DNA of 64,000 bases from positions 62,001-126,000 of the forward strand of contig NZ_RZIJ01000007.1 in the NCBI RefSeq assembly GCF_003989665.1, written 5' to 3'. The notes under the pieces were generated by a model that was not told the DNA's origin, did no database searches, and worked only from the letters and a program-made list of their open reading frames with translations. Each line of letters opens with the position of its first letter. Positions within the stretch are counted from its first letter, which is position 1. The DNA comes from Azospirillum doebereinerae (lineage in GTDB: Bacteria > Pseudomonadota > Alphaproteobacteria > Azospirillales > Azospirillaceae). The translations under genes and the position numbers were made by a program. This document shows positions 54,193 through 62,059 of the stretch, piece by piece.

Positions 54193-55365
54193 TCAATAGG
54201 ATTTCGGCATGCCGAGATCGTGCATGGCGATGAAGTTCAGCACCATCTCTTCCGACACCGGCGCGAAGCGGAACAGCCGCGCGTCGCGCCACAGCCGCTC
54301 GACGTGGTATTCCTTGGCGTAGCCCATGCCGCCCATCGCCTGCATCGAGCGCTCGATGGCCTGTCCGGCGGCTTGCGCGGCGATCAGCTTGGCGATGTTG
54401 GCCTCGCTGCCGTAGGGCTGGCCCTGGTCGCACAGCGTCGCGGCCTTCAGGTTCATCAGCCGGGCGCATTGCAGCTCGGCGTGGGCCTGGGCCAGCGGGA
54501 ACTGGACGCCCTGGTAGGAGGCCACCGGCTTGTCGCCGAACACCTTGCGGTCCTTGGCGTAATCGACGCCCAGCCGGATCGCCAGGGTGCCGGCGCCGAC
54601 CAGACCGGCGGTGGTGACGATCCGCTCGGTGTTCAGCACGTCGAGCAGTTGGTGCCAGCCTTGGTCGAGCGTGCCGATCAACTCGTCCGGCTCGACCCGC
54701 ACGTCGTCGAAAAACACCGTGCTCGACGCCAGCGTGTGGGTGCCTACCTTGTCGATGGCCTGATGGGTCAGTCCCGCGCGGTCCACGTCGATCAGGAACA
54801 GGCTGATGCCGGCGGTGCGGCGCCCAGCCTCCTCCAACCGGGTGGTGCGGGCGACGACCAGCATCTTGTGGGCGTCGGGCACGGCGGTGATCCAGATCTT
54901 CTGGCCCTTCAGGCGCCAGCCGTCGCCGTCGGCGTGGGCGAAGGTCCGGATCTCCAGGCTGTTGGAGCCGGCGTTCGGCTCGGTCAGCGCCATGCAGAAG
55001 TTCAGCTTGCCCTCGATCAGGGCGGGCAGCATCGCGTCCTTCTGCTTTTGCGTGCCGTACTTCGCCAGCGCCACGCCGCCGAAGATCGGGTTGATCATGA
55101 ACAGCTGGGCGAGCGTGGCGCCGCCGCCGGCCGCCGACAGCGCCTCGATCACCAGCGCCATGTCGAGCATGCCCAGGCCCGAGCCGCCATACTCCTCGGG
55201 CAGGGAGACGCCGCCGAGGCCGGCCGCGCAGATCCCTTCCCAGGCCTCGGTGGGGAAGCTCTTCTTTGCGTCCTGCTCGCGCCAGTAGTCGAGGCCGAAC
55301 TCGGCGCCGACGCGCGACGCCGTCTCGATCATCAGGCGCTGTTCTTCGGAAAGCTGGAAATCCAT
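54193..55365 (-). CDS. Acyl-CoA dehydrogenase
   Basis: The 390 residues show the FAD-dependent acyl-CoA dehydrogenase pattern: FCMALTEPNAGSNSLEIRTFA, WITAVPDAHKMLVVART, and FFDDVRVEPDELIG. The C-terminal helices carry IAKLIAAQAAGQAIERSMQAMGGMGYAKEYHVERLWRDARLFRF, cut here by the FAD-binding segment. A catalytic glutamate in the usual position was not identified with confidence. It inserts a 2,3-double bond in an acyl-CoA and passes electrons to an electron-transfer flavoprotein. It sits between the E2 and ligase genes of the operon. Confidence 0.9.
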   Translation of the reverse strand: MDFQLSEEQRLMIETASRVGAEFGLDYWREQDAKKSFPTEAWEGICAAGLGGVSLPEEYGGSGLGMLDMALVIEALSAAGGGATLAQLFMINPIFGGVALAKYGTQKQKDAMLPALIEGKLNFCMALTEPNAGSNSLEIRTFAHADGDGWRLKGQKIWITAVPDAHKMLVVARTTRLEEAGRRTAGISLFLIDVDRAGLTHQAIDKVGTHTLASSTVFFDDVRVEPDELIGTLDQGWHQLLDVLNTERIVTTAGLVGAGTLAIRLGVDYAKDRKVFGDKPVASYQGVQFPLAQAHAELQCARLMNLKAATLCDQGQPYGSEANIAKLIAAQAAGQAIERSMQAMGGMGYAKEYHVERLWRDARLFRFAPVSEEMVLNFIAMHDLGMPKSY

Positions 55366-55383
55366 GGGAGTCTCTTTTCCAGG

Positions 55384-56634
55384 TCAGGCGGTGCGAAGCA
55401 GGCGCAACGGCCGCTCCAGCCCGGCGATGATGCGGTTGAGGAAGGCCAGCGCGGCGACGCCGTCGAACAGCCGGTGGTCGGCCGACAGGACGAGGCCGAG
55501 TTCACGTTTCAGCACCGGGGCGCCCGACTCGTCGGGGCGGAACACCGACCGGACGCTGCCGACGCCGAGGATGCTCGACTGGCCGGGGTTGATGATCGAG
55601 GTCATGAAGGTGACGTTGTGCATGCCGGCGTTCGACACGGTGATGGCGCCGCCCTCGAAATCCTCCGCGCTCAGCCGGCCATTGCGGGCGCGCTCGGTCA
55701 GCGCCGCCGCGTCGCGCGCCAGCCGGTCGAGCGGCAGACGGGCCCCCCCCCGCAGCACCGGGGCGACCAGCCCGCGCGGGGTGTCCACCGCCATGCCGAT
55801 GTCGCCCCGGCCGAGCGACAGGATCTCGCCGCCGGGGGTGGAATCGTCCCACACGCGGTCCACATCCGGCGTCGCGGCGAGCGCCCGGCCGACGGCGGCC
55901 AGCACAAGATGGGTCATCGAGACGCGGGGGCTGCCCGGTTCGGCGTCGGCGTTCAGCTTTTCGCGCAGGGCCATCAACTCCGACACCTCGGCCTCGGCGG
56001 CGAGGTAGAAATGCGGCACGTCGCGCTTGGCGGCGGTCAGGCGGCGGGCGATGGTCGCCTGCATGGTGGTGGGCTTCGAGCGCTCGCCCGCCAGTGCGGC
56101 GACGGGGGAGAGGGCCGGTTCCGACACCGGGGCCGGCGTGGATACCGGTCGCTGCGCCGCCGCCTCGACGTCGGCCATCTTGATGCGGCCGCGTGGGCCG
56201 CTGCCGGTGAGGGTCGTGAGATCGACGCCGAGATCCTGGGCGCGGCGGCGGGCCAGCGGCGTCGAGAGGACGCGCTCGCCGTCGCGGAGCGGGGCGGGCA
56301 GGGGGCCGGTCTTCGGAGCGGCCTTCGCGGGTGGCGCGGGAGCTTCGACCGCCGGCGAGGCCGTGCCGTTCACCGGCGCGGGTGCCGCGCCCGAGCCGTC
56401 CGCCGACCAGCGGGCGATGGGGGTGCCGACCGCCACCGTCTCGCCGACGGGGATGGTGGTTTCGATCAGCACGCCGTCGCTGTCGGCCTCGACCTCCGAG
56501 GCGATCTTGTCGGTTTCGACCACGACCAGCACGTCGCCGGTCTTGAAGGGCTGGCCGGGAGACACCCGCCATTCGGCGAGCACCCCCTCGGTCATCGTCA
56601 GCCCCAGCTTGGGCATCACCAGATCACGGACCAT
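55384..56634 (-). CDS. 2-oxoacid dehydrogenase complex E2 (dihydrolipoamide acyltransferase)
   Basis: The 416-residue protein has an N-terminal lipoyl domain with the lipoylated lysine K43 in [14 protein letters not shown]. An Ala/Pro-rich linker follows. The peripheral subunit-binding domain has [19 protein letters not shown] and [14 protein letters not shown]. The catalytic domain carries the active-site motif DHRLFDG (386-392; H387, D391). It transfers the acyl group from the E1 thiamine adduct to CoA. E1alpha and E1beta are encoded upstream in the same operon; no E3 is in the window and one is presumably shared with another complex. Substrate specificity cannot be set from sequence. Confidence 0.92.
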   Translation of the reverse strand: MVRDLVMPKLGLTMTEGVLAEWRVSPGQPFKTGDVLVVVETDKIASEVEADSDGVLIETTIPVGETVAVGTPIARWSADGSGAAPAPVNGTASPAVEAPAPPAKAAPKTGPLPAPLRDGERVLSTPLARRRAQDLGVDLTTLTGSGPRGRIKMADVEAAAQRPVSTPAPVSEPALSPVAALAGERSKPTTMQATIARRLTAAKRDVPHFYLAAEAEVSELMALREKLNADAEPGSPRVSMTHLVLAAVGRALAATPDVDRVWDDSTPGGEILSLGRGDIGMAVDTPRGLVAPVLRGGARLPLDRLARDAAALTERARNGRLSAEDFEGGAITVSNAGMHNVTFMTSIINPGQSSILGVGSVRSVFRPDESGAPVLKRELGLVLSADHRLFDGVAALAFLNRIIAGLERPLRLLRTA

Positions 56635-56637
56635 CGG

Positions 56638-57426
56638 TCAGCGCCCCGTGAAGGCGGCCTTGCGCTTCTCCAGGAAGGCGCGGCACCCCTCGTGCGAATC
56701 CTCGGTGTCGAGCACCAGCCCGATCATCGCCTGCTCGTAGGCCAGCGCCGCGCCCAGCGGCATCTCCGCGCCGTGGCGCAGCGTGCGCTTGATCATCTTG
56801 AGGATCAGCGGCGACTTGGCGGCGATCTTGGTGGCGGTTGCCATCGCTTCGGCCATCAGATCGGCCTTGGGCACGGCGCGGTTGATCAGGCCCCAGGCCA
56901 CGGCCTCGGCGGCGGTGAATTGGTCGCCGGTGAAGACCAGCTCACGCGCCCGGCAGGACGGGATCTGGCGCAGGATGCGCTGGGTACCGCCGGCGCCGGG
57001 GAACAGGCCGAGGTTGATCTCGGGCAGGCCGAACTTGGCGGTCTCGGCGGCGATGCGGACGTCGAGCGACAGCAGCAGTTCCGTCCCGCCGCCCAACGCC
57101 CAGCCGTTGACGGCGGCGACGGTCGGCTTGTCGCAGGTCTCGAAGCGGCGGAACACCCGGTGGATGACCTCGGCGAAGTCCAGGTAATGGGCCAGCCCCT
57201 GGCGGCTGTCGAGGTCGGCGATGTCGCCGCCGGCCACGAAAGCGCGTTCCCCGGCCCCGGTCACGACGATGACGTGGACGCCGTCGTCGGCCTCCAGTTC
57301 GGTCAGCGCCCGTTCCAGTTCCAGCAGCGTCGGGATGTTCAGCGCGTTGAGCGTGTCCGGGCGGTTGATGGTGATGGTCCCCACGGCGCCGTCGCGGGTC
57401 GTCAGGATGGCGGTGTTGTCGGTCAT
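56638..57426 (-). CDS. Enoyl-CoA hydratase/isomerase family protein
   Basis: From the ATG at 57426 behind GGGAGGAAACG, the product is 262 residues. Crotonase features are [13 protein letters not shown], the oxyanion segment [24 protein letters not shown] and [17 protein letters not shown]. The last two contain the glutamates that act as general acid/base in hydratases. The expected reaction is addition of water to a 2-enoyl-CoA. It lies between the E1beta and E2 genes, an unusual place for a hydratase, and supports one integrated acyl-CoA pathway. Confidence 0.9.
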   Translation of the reverse strand: MTDNTAILTTRDGAVGTITINRPDTLNALNIPTLLELERALTELEADDGVHVIVVTGAGERAFVAGGDIADLDSRQGLAHYLDFAEVIHRVFRRFETCDKPTVAAVNGWALGGGTELLLSLDVRIAAETAKFGLPEINLGLFPGAGGTQRILRQIPSCRARELVFTGDQFTAAEAVAWGLINRAVPKADLMAEAMATATKIAAKSPLILKMIKRTLRHGAEMPLGAALAYEQAMIGLVLDTEDSHEGCRAFLEKRKAAFTGR

Positions 57427-57452
57427 GATGGTCGTTTCCTCCCGTGGGGCCG

Positions 57453-58427
57453 TCAGGCGAGCGTGTCCTTGACCGCCGCGACGATCCGGTCGGCGTCGGG
57501 CAGATAGGCCGCTTCGAGCGATTTCGCGAAGGGGATGGGCATGAAGGGCGCGCCCACGCGCAGCACCGGGGCGTCCAACTCGTCGAACAGGTCCGACGCG
57601 ATGCGCGCGGCGATCTCCGCGCCGACGCCGAAGGCCTGCACCGCCTCGTGCGCGATCACCACCCGGTGGGTCTTGGCGACCGAGGCGAAGACGGCCTCCT
57701 CGTCCCAGGGCTGGATCCAGCGCAGGTCGACGATCTCCGCCTCGACGCCGTCCTGCGCCAGCCGGTCGGCGGCGGCGCGGGCGGCGTAGAGCGTGGCGCC
57801 GTAGGTGACGATGGTGGCGTGGCGGCCCGGCCGGTCGATCCTGGCCTTGCCGATGCCGCGCGGGGCGTCGACGTCGAGGTCGCCCTGGAGCGCGTAGAGC
57901 GCCTTGTTCTCGACGAACACCACCGGGTCGGGCGCCTCGATGGACGCGCGCAGCAGGGAATAGGCGTCGGCGACGGTGGCCGGGCAGACGACGCGCAGGC
58001 CGGGGATGTGGGCGAACCACGCCTCCAGGCATTGCGAATGCTGCGGCCCGGCGTTCAGGCCCCCGCCGTGCGGCGTGCGCAGCACCATCGGCACGCTGCA
58101 CTGCCCGCCGAACATGAAGCGCGCCTTGGCCGCCTGATTGACGACGGCGTCCATGGCGAGCGCCACGAAATCCATGAACATGATCTCGACCACCGGCCGC
58201 ATCCCGGTCAGCGCGGCGCCGACGGCGGCGCCGACGATGGAGGCCTCGGAGATCGGCGTGTCGCGCACCCGCTCCGGCCCGTGGGTGTCGAGCAGACCAC
58301 GGGTCGCCTTGAACGGACCGCCGGCGGCGGCGACGTCCTCGCCGAAGAGCATCACCGAGGGGTCCGCCGCCATCGCGTCGGACAGGGCCTGGGCGATGGC
58401 GTTCACATAGCGCAACGGCTTCGACAT
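57453..58427 (-). CDS. 2-oxoacid dehydrogenase E1 component, beta subunit
   Basis: The 324 residues fit the transketolase-type E1beta: RYVNAIAQALSDAMAADPSVMLFGEDVA, RVRDTPISEASIVGAAVGAALTGMRPVVEIMFMDF and RTPHGGGLNAGPQHSQ, then VVIAHEAVQAFGVGAEIAARI. It pairs with E1alpha encoded 6 bp upstream to form the thiamine-diphosphate decarboxylase of a pyruvate/branched-chain/acetoin type complex. The enzyme could act on pyruvate, acetoin or a branched oxoacid; the neighbouring acyl-CoA genes favour a 2-oxoacid made in a catabolic route. Confidence 0.92.
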   Translation of the reverse strand: MSKPLRYVNAIAQALSDAMAADPSVMLFGEDVAAAGGPFKATRGLLDTHGPERVRDTPISEASIVGAAVGAALTGMRPVVEIMFMDFVALAMDAVVNQAAKARFMFGGQCSVPMVLRTPHGGGLNAGPQHSQCLEAWFAHIPGLRVVCPATVADAYSLLRASIEAPDPVVFVENKALYALQGDLDVDAPRGIGKARIDRPGRHATIVTYGATLYAARAAADRLAQDGVEAEIVDLRWIQPWDEEAVFASVAKTHRVVIAHEAVQAFGVGAEIAARIASDLFDELDAPVLRVGAPFMPIPFAKSLEAAYLPDADRIVAAVKDTLA

Positions 58428-58433
58428 GAGACT

Positions 58434-59432
58434 TCAGGCCCCGGCGGTGAGCGTGGTTGGCGTGTAGACGTCGCGGAAGGCGGCATCGAAGTCGGGCAGG
58501 GCGTCGGCGCGGGCGGCCTCCAGCGCGACGGCGATGTCGGAATCCACCGAGGCGACCAGGGCGGCCAGATCCTGTTCCTCGATCCCGGCGGCGAGCAGCG
58601 CCTCGGCGGAGCGGCGCAGCGGGTCGTTCTCCGGCAGGCCGGCGATCTCGTCGGCGTTGCGGTAGCGCTGCGGGTCGCCCTCGAAATGGCCGTGCCAGCG
58701 GGTGGTGATGCATTCCAGAATGCGCGGGCCATCGCTGCGCGCGGCCTCCACCACCTCGGTCGCGGCCTGCGCCACGGCGGCGAGGTCGTTGCCATCGACT
58801 TGGCGGTGCGGGATGCCGAAGGCGGCGCCGAGCTTGTCGAGCGTCGCGGCGAACTGGCGCGAGGTCGGCGAGAATTCCGACCAGCCGTTGTTCTCGCAGA
58901 CGAAGACCATTGGCAGCCGCCACAGCGCCGCCATGTTCAGGCATTCGTGCAGCGCGCCCTCCGCCATGGCGCCGTCGCCGAAGAAGGCGACCGCGACGCC
59001 GCCGCTGCGCCGCGTCTGGTGGGCCAGCGCGCTGCCGGTGGCGAGCGGCAGCCCGGCGCCGACGATGCCGTTGGCCCCCAGCACGCCGAGCGTCAGGTCG
59101 GCGACGTGCATGGAGCCGCCGCGCCCGCCGCAGATGCCGCCGGCCCGCCCCATGATCTCCTTGAAGAAGAGGTCGAGCGCCACGCCGCGCGCCAGCACAT
59201 GGCCGTGGCCGCGATGGGTGGTGGCGAAGGTGTCCTGGGGGGCCAGCGCCCCGATCACCCCGGCGGCCACGGCTTCCTGCCCGACGCTGAGGTGGATGAA
59301 GCCGGGGATCTCGCTGTCGGCGAACAGCTTGGACAGGGTGGTCTCGGTTGCGCGGATCAACTGCATGGTGCGGTGGAGCGCCAGCAGCCGGTCGGGCGGG
59401 AAGGGGTCGTTGCGTGGGGCGGATGACGGCAT
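58434..59432 (-). CDS. 2-oxoacid dehydrogenase E1 component, alpha subunit
   Basis: The ATG at 59432 follows AAGGGAGGCACCC, giving 332 residues. TPP-binding features are FATTHRGHGHVLARG, GRGGSMHVADL, and the motif GDGAMAEGALHECLNMAALWRLPMVFVCENN (GDG to NN). The phosphorylation-loop equivalent is TTRWHGHFEGDPQRYR. It is the first gene of the eight-gene minus-strand operon running to the TetR gene. Promoter elements lie between 59433 and the divergent transporter gene. Confidence 0.92.
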   Translation of the reverse strand: MPSSAPRNDPFPPDRLLALHRTMQLIRATETTLSKLFADSEIPGFIHLSVGQEAVAAGVIGALAPQDTFATTHRGHGHVLARGVALDLFFKEIMGRAGGICGGRGGSMHVADLTLGVLGANGIVGAGLPLATGSALAHQTRRSGGVAVAFFGDGAMAEGALHECLNMAALWRLPMVFVCENNGWSEFSPTSRQFAATLDKLGAAFGIPHRQVDGNDLAAVAQAATEVVEAARSDGPRILECITTRWHGHFEGDPQRYRNADEIAGLPENDPLRRSAEALLAAGIEEQDLAALVASVDSDIAVALEAARADALPDFDAAFRDVYTPTTLTAGA

Positions 59433-59485
59433 GGGTGCCTCCCTTCGCGTCTTGTCGCGGAGATGCTCCGCTTGTTGAGCAAACA

Positions 59486-59501
59486 ATGAACTACGATTCA
59501 T
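59486..59501. promoter_or_regulatory. Candidate operator, copy 1
   Basis: ATGAACTACGATTCAT is a near-palindrome 54 bp upstream of the E1alpha start. It matches 14 of 16 bases with the reverse complement of the site at 59735-59750. Paired sites at both ends of a divergent promoter suggest one repressor, possibly the TetR protein at 50559. Confidence 0.5.
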
Positions 59502-59542
59502 GTTTCAGTCAAGCGGCTGTTTTTAGGAGCTTGCGATTGCCC

Positions 59543-59672
59543 CTCCCCAACCCTCCCCCGCTGCGCGGGAGAGGGGGATGTGCAGGCTGCTGATCCTTAT
59601 AGAGACTGTGTTTTGCGAAGTTGCGGCAGTTCCCTCTCCCGCGCGGCGGGGGAGGGTGAGGGAGGGGGCAGC
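59543..59672. repeat. Dispersed CCCTCTCCC-type palindromic repeat, copy B
   Basis: Two inverted blocks are visible: CCTCCCCAACCCTCCCCC..GCGGGAGAGGGGG at the left and CCCTCTCCC..GGGGGAGGGTGAGGGAGG at the right. The ends pair with each other across about 60 bp. It belongs to the same family as copies at 22612-22733 and 60990-61147. Confidence 0.7.
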
Positions 59673-59734
59673 CGCAAATTCTTCAATTATGCCGTTGCAC
59701 CCACAGTTCGCCCAAGATACATTCTCCATGAAAA

Positions 59735-59750
59735 ATGACTCATAGTTCAT
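59735..59750. promoter_or_regulatory. Candidate operator, copy 2
   Basis: ATGACTCATAGTTCAT reads ATGAACTATGAGTCAT on the other strand, almost the same as the site at 59486-59501. It lies 20 bp upstream of the transporter start codon, overlapping where polymerase or ribosome would bind, which suits repression. Confidence 0.5.
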
Positions 59751-59770
59751 TTCTGGGAGGAAGGACCGCC

Positions 59771-60982
59771 ATGCACCGCCGTTCCGTCATCGGCCTGATC
59801 GGGGCCGCCGCCCTGACCGCCACCATCGCCCTCTCGGTCGGCACCGCCGCCGCGCAGGACAGCATCAAGATCGGCATGACCTCGGCCCTCACCGGCCCCT
59901 ACAACGAATACGGCGAGGGCGGGCGGCGCGGCGTCGAGCTCGCCATCGAAAAGTGGAACGCCAAGGGTGGCATCAACGGGAAGAAGGTCGAGCTGGCGAT
60001 GCTGCTCGACGACCAGCTCGTTCCCGACCGCGCGGTGCAGAACATGCGCCGCCTGCTCGACAACAAGGATCTGGTCGGCATCATCGGTCCGGCTGGCAGC
60101 GGCCCAACCCTGGCGGTGATCGAGATGGCCGCCGCCGACGGGCGCCCCTACATGAACCCGGTGGCGCAGACCCCGACCGTCACCTACCCGACGCCCGGCA
60201 AGCCGCGCCCGAACGTCTTCTCCTTCGCGCTCCAGAACGACGTCGAATCGACGGTGCTCGCCCGCTACGTCGCCAAGCATTTCAAGATGCCCGGCCTGGT
60301 CCACGAATCCACCGCCTACGGCATGTCCGGCGCGGACATGATCGACAAGGAACTGGTGGCGGCCGGGTCGATCGCCCCGGTGGCGGTCGAATCCTACAAC
60401 CAGCGCACCCAGGACGTGACGGCGCAGATCGCCCGCCTGCAACGGGCCGGGGCCGACGTTGTGGTCTGCGTCGGGCTGGGCGCCGATCTGGCGGTGATCC
60501 GCCGCACCATGGCGCGGCTGAACTACAAGGTGCCGCTGGTGGCCTCGAACGGCGCGCTGTCGATCCCCTATCAGGAGGCGGCTGGCGATCTGGTGGTCGG
60601 CACGCGCGGGTCGATGGTCTACGTCTTCGGCGAGGACACGCTGAACCCGGCGGCGCAGGGCTTCGCCGACGCCTACAAGGCGAAATACGGCGCCGACCGC
60701 TGGTGGGGCAACGACCCGCAGCGCCCGCAGATCTTCATGTCGCTGTCGGTCAGCAACGCCTACGACGCCGCCGACGTGCTGTTCGAGGGCATCAAGCGCG
60801 CCAACTCGACCGACCCCAAGGCCATCGCCACGGCCATCGAGGGCATCCAGGGCCTGCGCGGGGTAAACGCGACCTACAGCTTCTCCCCCGCCAAGCACCA
60901 CGCCATCGCGCCCGAGGACGTGGCGATGTTCGAGTACGCCAAGGCCGCCGACAAGATCGCGCTGAAGATCGTCAAGGAGTGA
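59771..60982 (+). CDS. Liv-type ABC transporter substrate-binding protein
   Basis: The ATG at 59771 follows GGGAGGAAGGACC, better than the open frame starting at 59735. The 403-residue product has a signal peptide (LIGAAALTATIALSVGTAAAQD). Its family-6 binding fold is typical: IKIGMTSALTGPYNEYGEGGRRGVELAIEKWNAKGGINGKKVEL, interrupted only by the first helix. Similar proteins bind branched-chain amino acids, amides, urea or aromatic acids. Divergent orientation to the acyl-CoA/2-oxoacid operon suggests it imports the substrate of that pathway. Two permeases and two ATPases follow. Confidence 0.9.
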   Translation: MHRRSVIGLIGAAALTATIALSVGTAAAQDSIKIGMTSALTGPYNEYGEGGRRGVELAIEKWNAKGGINGKKVELAMLLDDQLVPDRAVQNMRRLLDNKDLVGIIGPAGSGPTLAVIEMAAADGRPYMNPVAQTPTVTYPTPGKPRPNVFSFALQNDVESTVLARYVAKHFKMPGLVHESTAYGMSGADMIDKELVAAGSIAPVAVESYNQRTQDVTAQIARLQRAGADVVVCVGLGADLAVIRRTMARLNYKVPLVASNGALSIPYQEAAGDLVVGTRGSMVYVFGEDTLNPAAQGFADAYKAKYGADRWWGNDPQRPQIFMSLSVSNAYDAADVLFEGIKRANSTDPKAIATAIEGIQGLRGVNATYSFSPAKHHAIAPEDVAMFEYAKAADKIALKIVKE

Positions 60983-60989
60983 CGGGGTT

Positions 60990-61147
60990 TCCCTCTCCCG
61001 CCCCCCGGGAGAGGGAAGGGGCCCGCCGCGCAGCGGTGGGAAGGGTGAGGGGCTATCGGAACATGGATTCAGTCCCACGCCCGATAGACCCTCACCCTCC
61101 CCATGCTGCCGCATGGGTCCCCTCCCTCTCCCGGGGCGGGAGAGGGA
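60990..61147. repeat. Dispersed CCCTCTCCC-type palindromic repeat, copy C
   Basis: Left arms CCCTCTCCCG..CGGGAGAGGG and GGGTGAGGGGCTATCGG pair with right arms CCGATAGACCCTCACCC and CCCTCTCCCGG..CGGGAGAGGG. The whole is a palindrome of about 160 bp. It lies between the binding-protein gene and the first permease gene, so the hairpin in the mRNA could reduce read-through or protect the upstream message. Confidence 0.75.
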
Positions 61148-61164
61148 CAGACAAGGACGACGCC

Positions 61165-62049
61165 ATGCATTTCGTGCTGCAACTCATCTTCTCCGGGGTC
61201 TGCGTCGGCGCGGTCTACGCGCTCATCGCCATGGGGCTGTCGCTGACCTTCTGGACCACGCGCACGCTGAATTTCGGTCAGGGGTCGCTGCTGATGACCG
61301 CCTCGGTCGCCACGGTGGCGCTGCTGGGGGCGGGGATGCCGATCGCGTTCGCGGTGCTGCTCGGCGTGCTGCTGGCCGGCGGGCTGATGATCGTGGCGGA
61401 GCGGATCGCCATCCGCCCGCTGCTCAAGGCCGGCGACAGCATGGGCTGGGTGGTCTCGACGCTTGGGCTGGGAATCTTCCTCCAGGGCTTCGTCTCGACC
61501 GTCTTCGGCTCGCAGGCCATCGCCTTTCCCTCGCTGGTCTTCGACAGCCTGGACTTCGTCGATCTGGCCGGTGTCCAGGTGTCCTCGCAGTACCTCGCGG
61601 TGCTGGGCCTGTCGCTGACGCTGATGGTGGCGATGGAGCTGTTCCTGCGCCGCTCGGCCTGGGGACGCGCGGTGCGGGCGGTGTCGCACGACGCCGACGC
61701 GGCGGCGCTGGCCGGCATCCCGGTGCGCCGGGTGATCGTGCTGTCCTTCGTCGCCAGCGGCGTGCTGGCCGGCATCGCCGGGGTGATGGTCGCCCAGATC
61801 ACCGGCACGGTCGATCCCGGCTTCGGCTTCAACCTGATGGTGCTGGGCTTCGTCGCGGCGGTGTTCGGCGGCATGGGCAACACGGCCGGCGCGCTGGTCG
61901 GCGGGGTGTCGCTCGGCGTCATCGAGAAGCTGGTCGGCGGCTACGTCTCCACCGCGGCCGAACATGGGATGGCCTTCGCCATCCTGATGGTGATCCTCGC
62001 CATCCGCCCGCAGGGCCTGTTCGGCCGCAAGGAATTCACGAAAGTGTAA
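61165..62049 (+). CDS. livH: Liv-type ABC transporter permease (LivH-like)
   Basis: The ATG at 61165 follows ACAAGGACG and gives 294 residues with about eight hydrophobic segments. The LivH signature is seen in GVCVGAVYALIAMGLSLTFWTTRTLNFGQGSLLM and, late, DPGFGFNLMVLGFVAAVFGGMGNTAGALVGG. It forms one half of the inner-membrane channel with the permease half of the next gene. It is separated from the binding-protein gene by repeat copy C. Confidence 0.92.
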   Translation: MHFVLQLIFSGVCVGAVYALIAMGLSLTFWTTRTLNFGQGSLLMTASVATVALLGAGMPIAFAVLLGVLLAGGLMIVAERIAIRPLLKAGDSMGWVVSTLGLGIFLQGFVSTVFGSQAIAFPSLVFDSLDFVDLAGVQVSSQYLAVLGLSLTLMVAMELFLRRSAWGRAVRAVSHDADAAALAGIPVRRVIVLSFVASGVLAGIAGVMVAQITGTVDPGFGFNLMVLGFVAAVFGGMGNTAGALVGGVSLGVIEKLVGGYVSTAAEHGMAFAILMVILAIRPQGLFGRKEFTKV

Positions 62050-62059
62050 GGCGCCAGCG

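Larger units (their letters stand above)
59433..59770. promoter_or_regulatory. Divergent promoter region of the catabolic operon and its transporter
   Basis: This 338-bp region contains repeat copy B in the middle and a 16-bp palindrome at each end. The ribosome-binding site GGGAGGAAGG of the transporter gene lies at 59756-59765. It should carry both divergent promoters; exact -10/-35 boxes were not obvious. Confidence 0.6.

Noticed and set aside
54097..57507. Plus-strand open frame of 1136 codons
   Set aside because: It is antisense to four well-recognised enzymes and has no domain resemblance.
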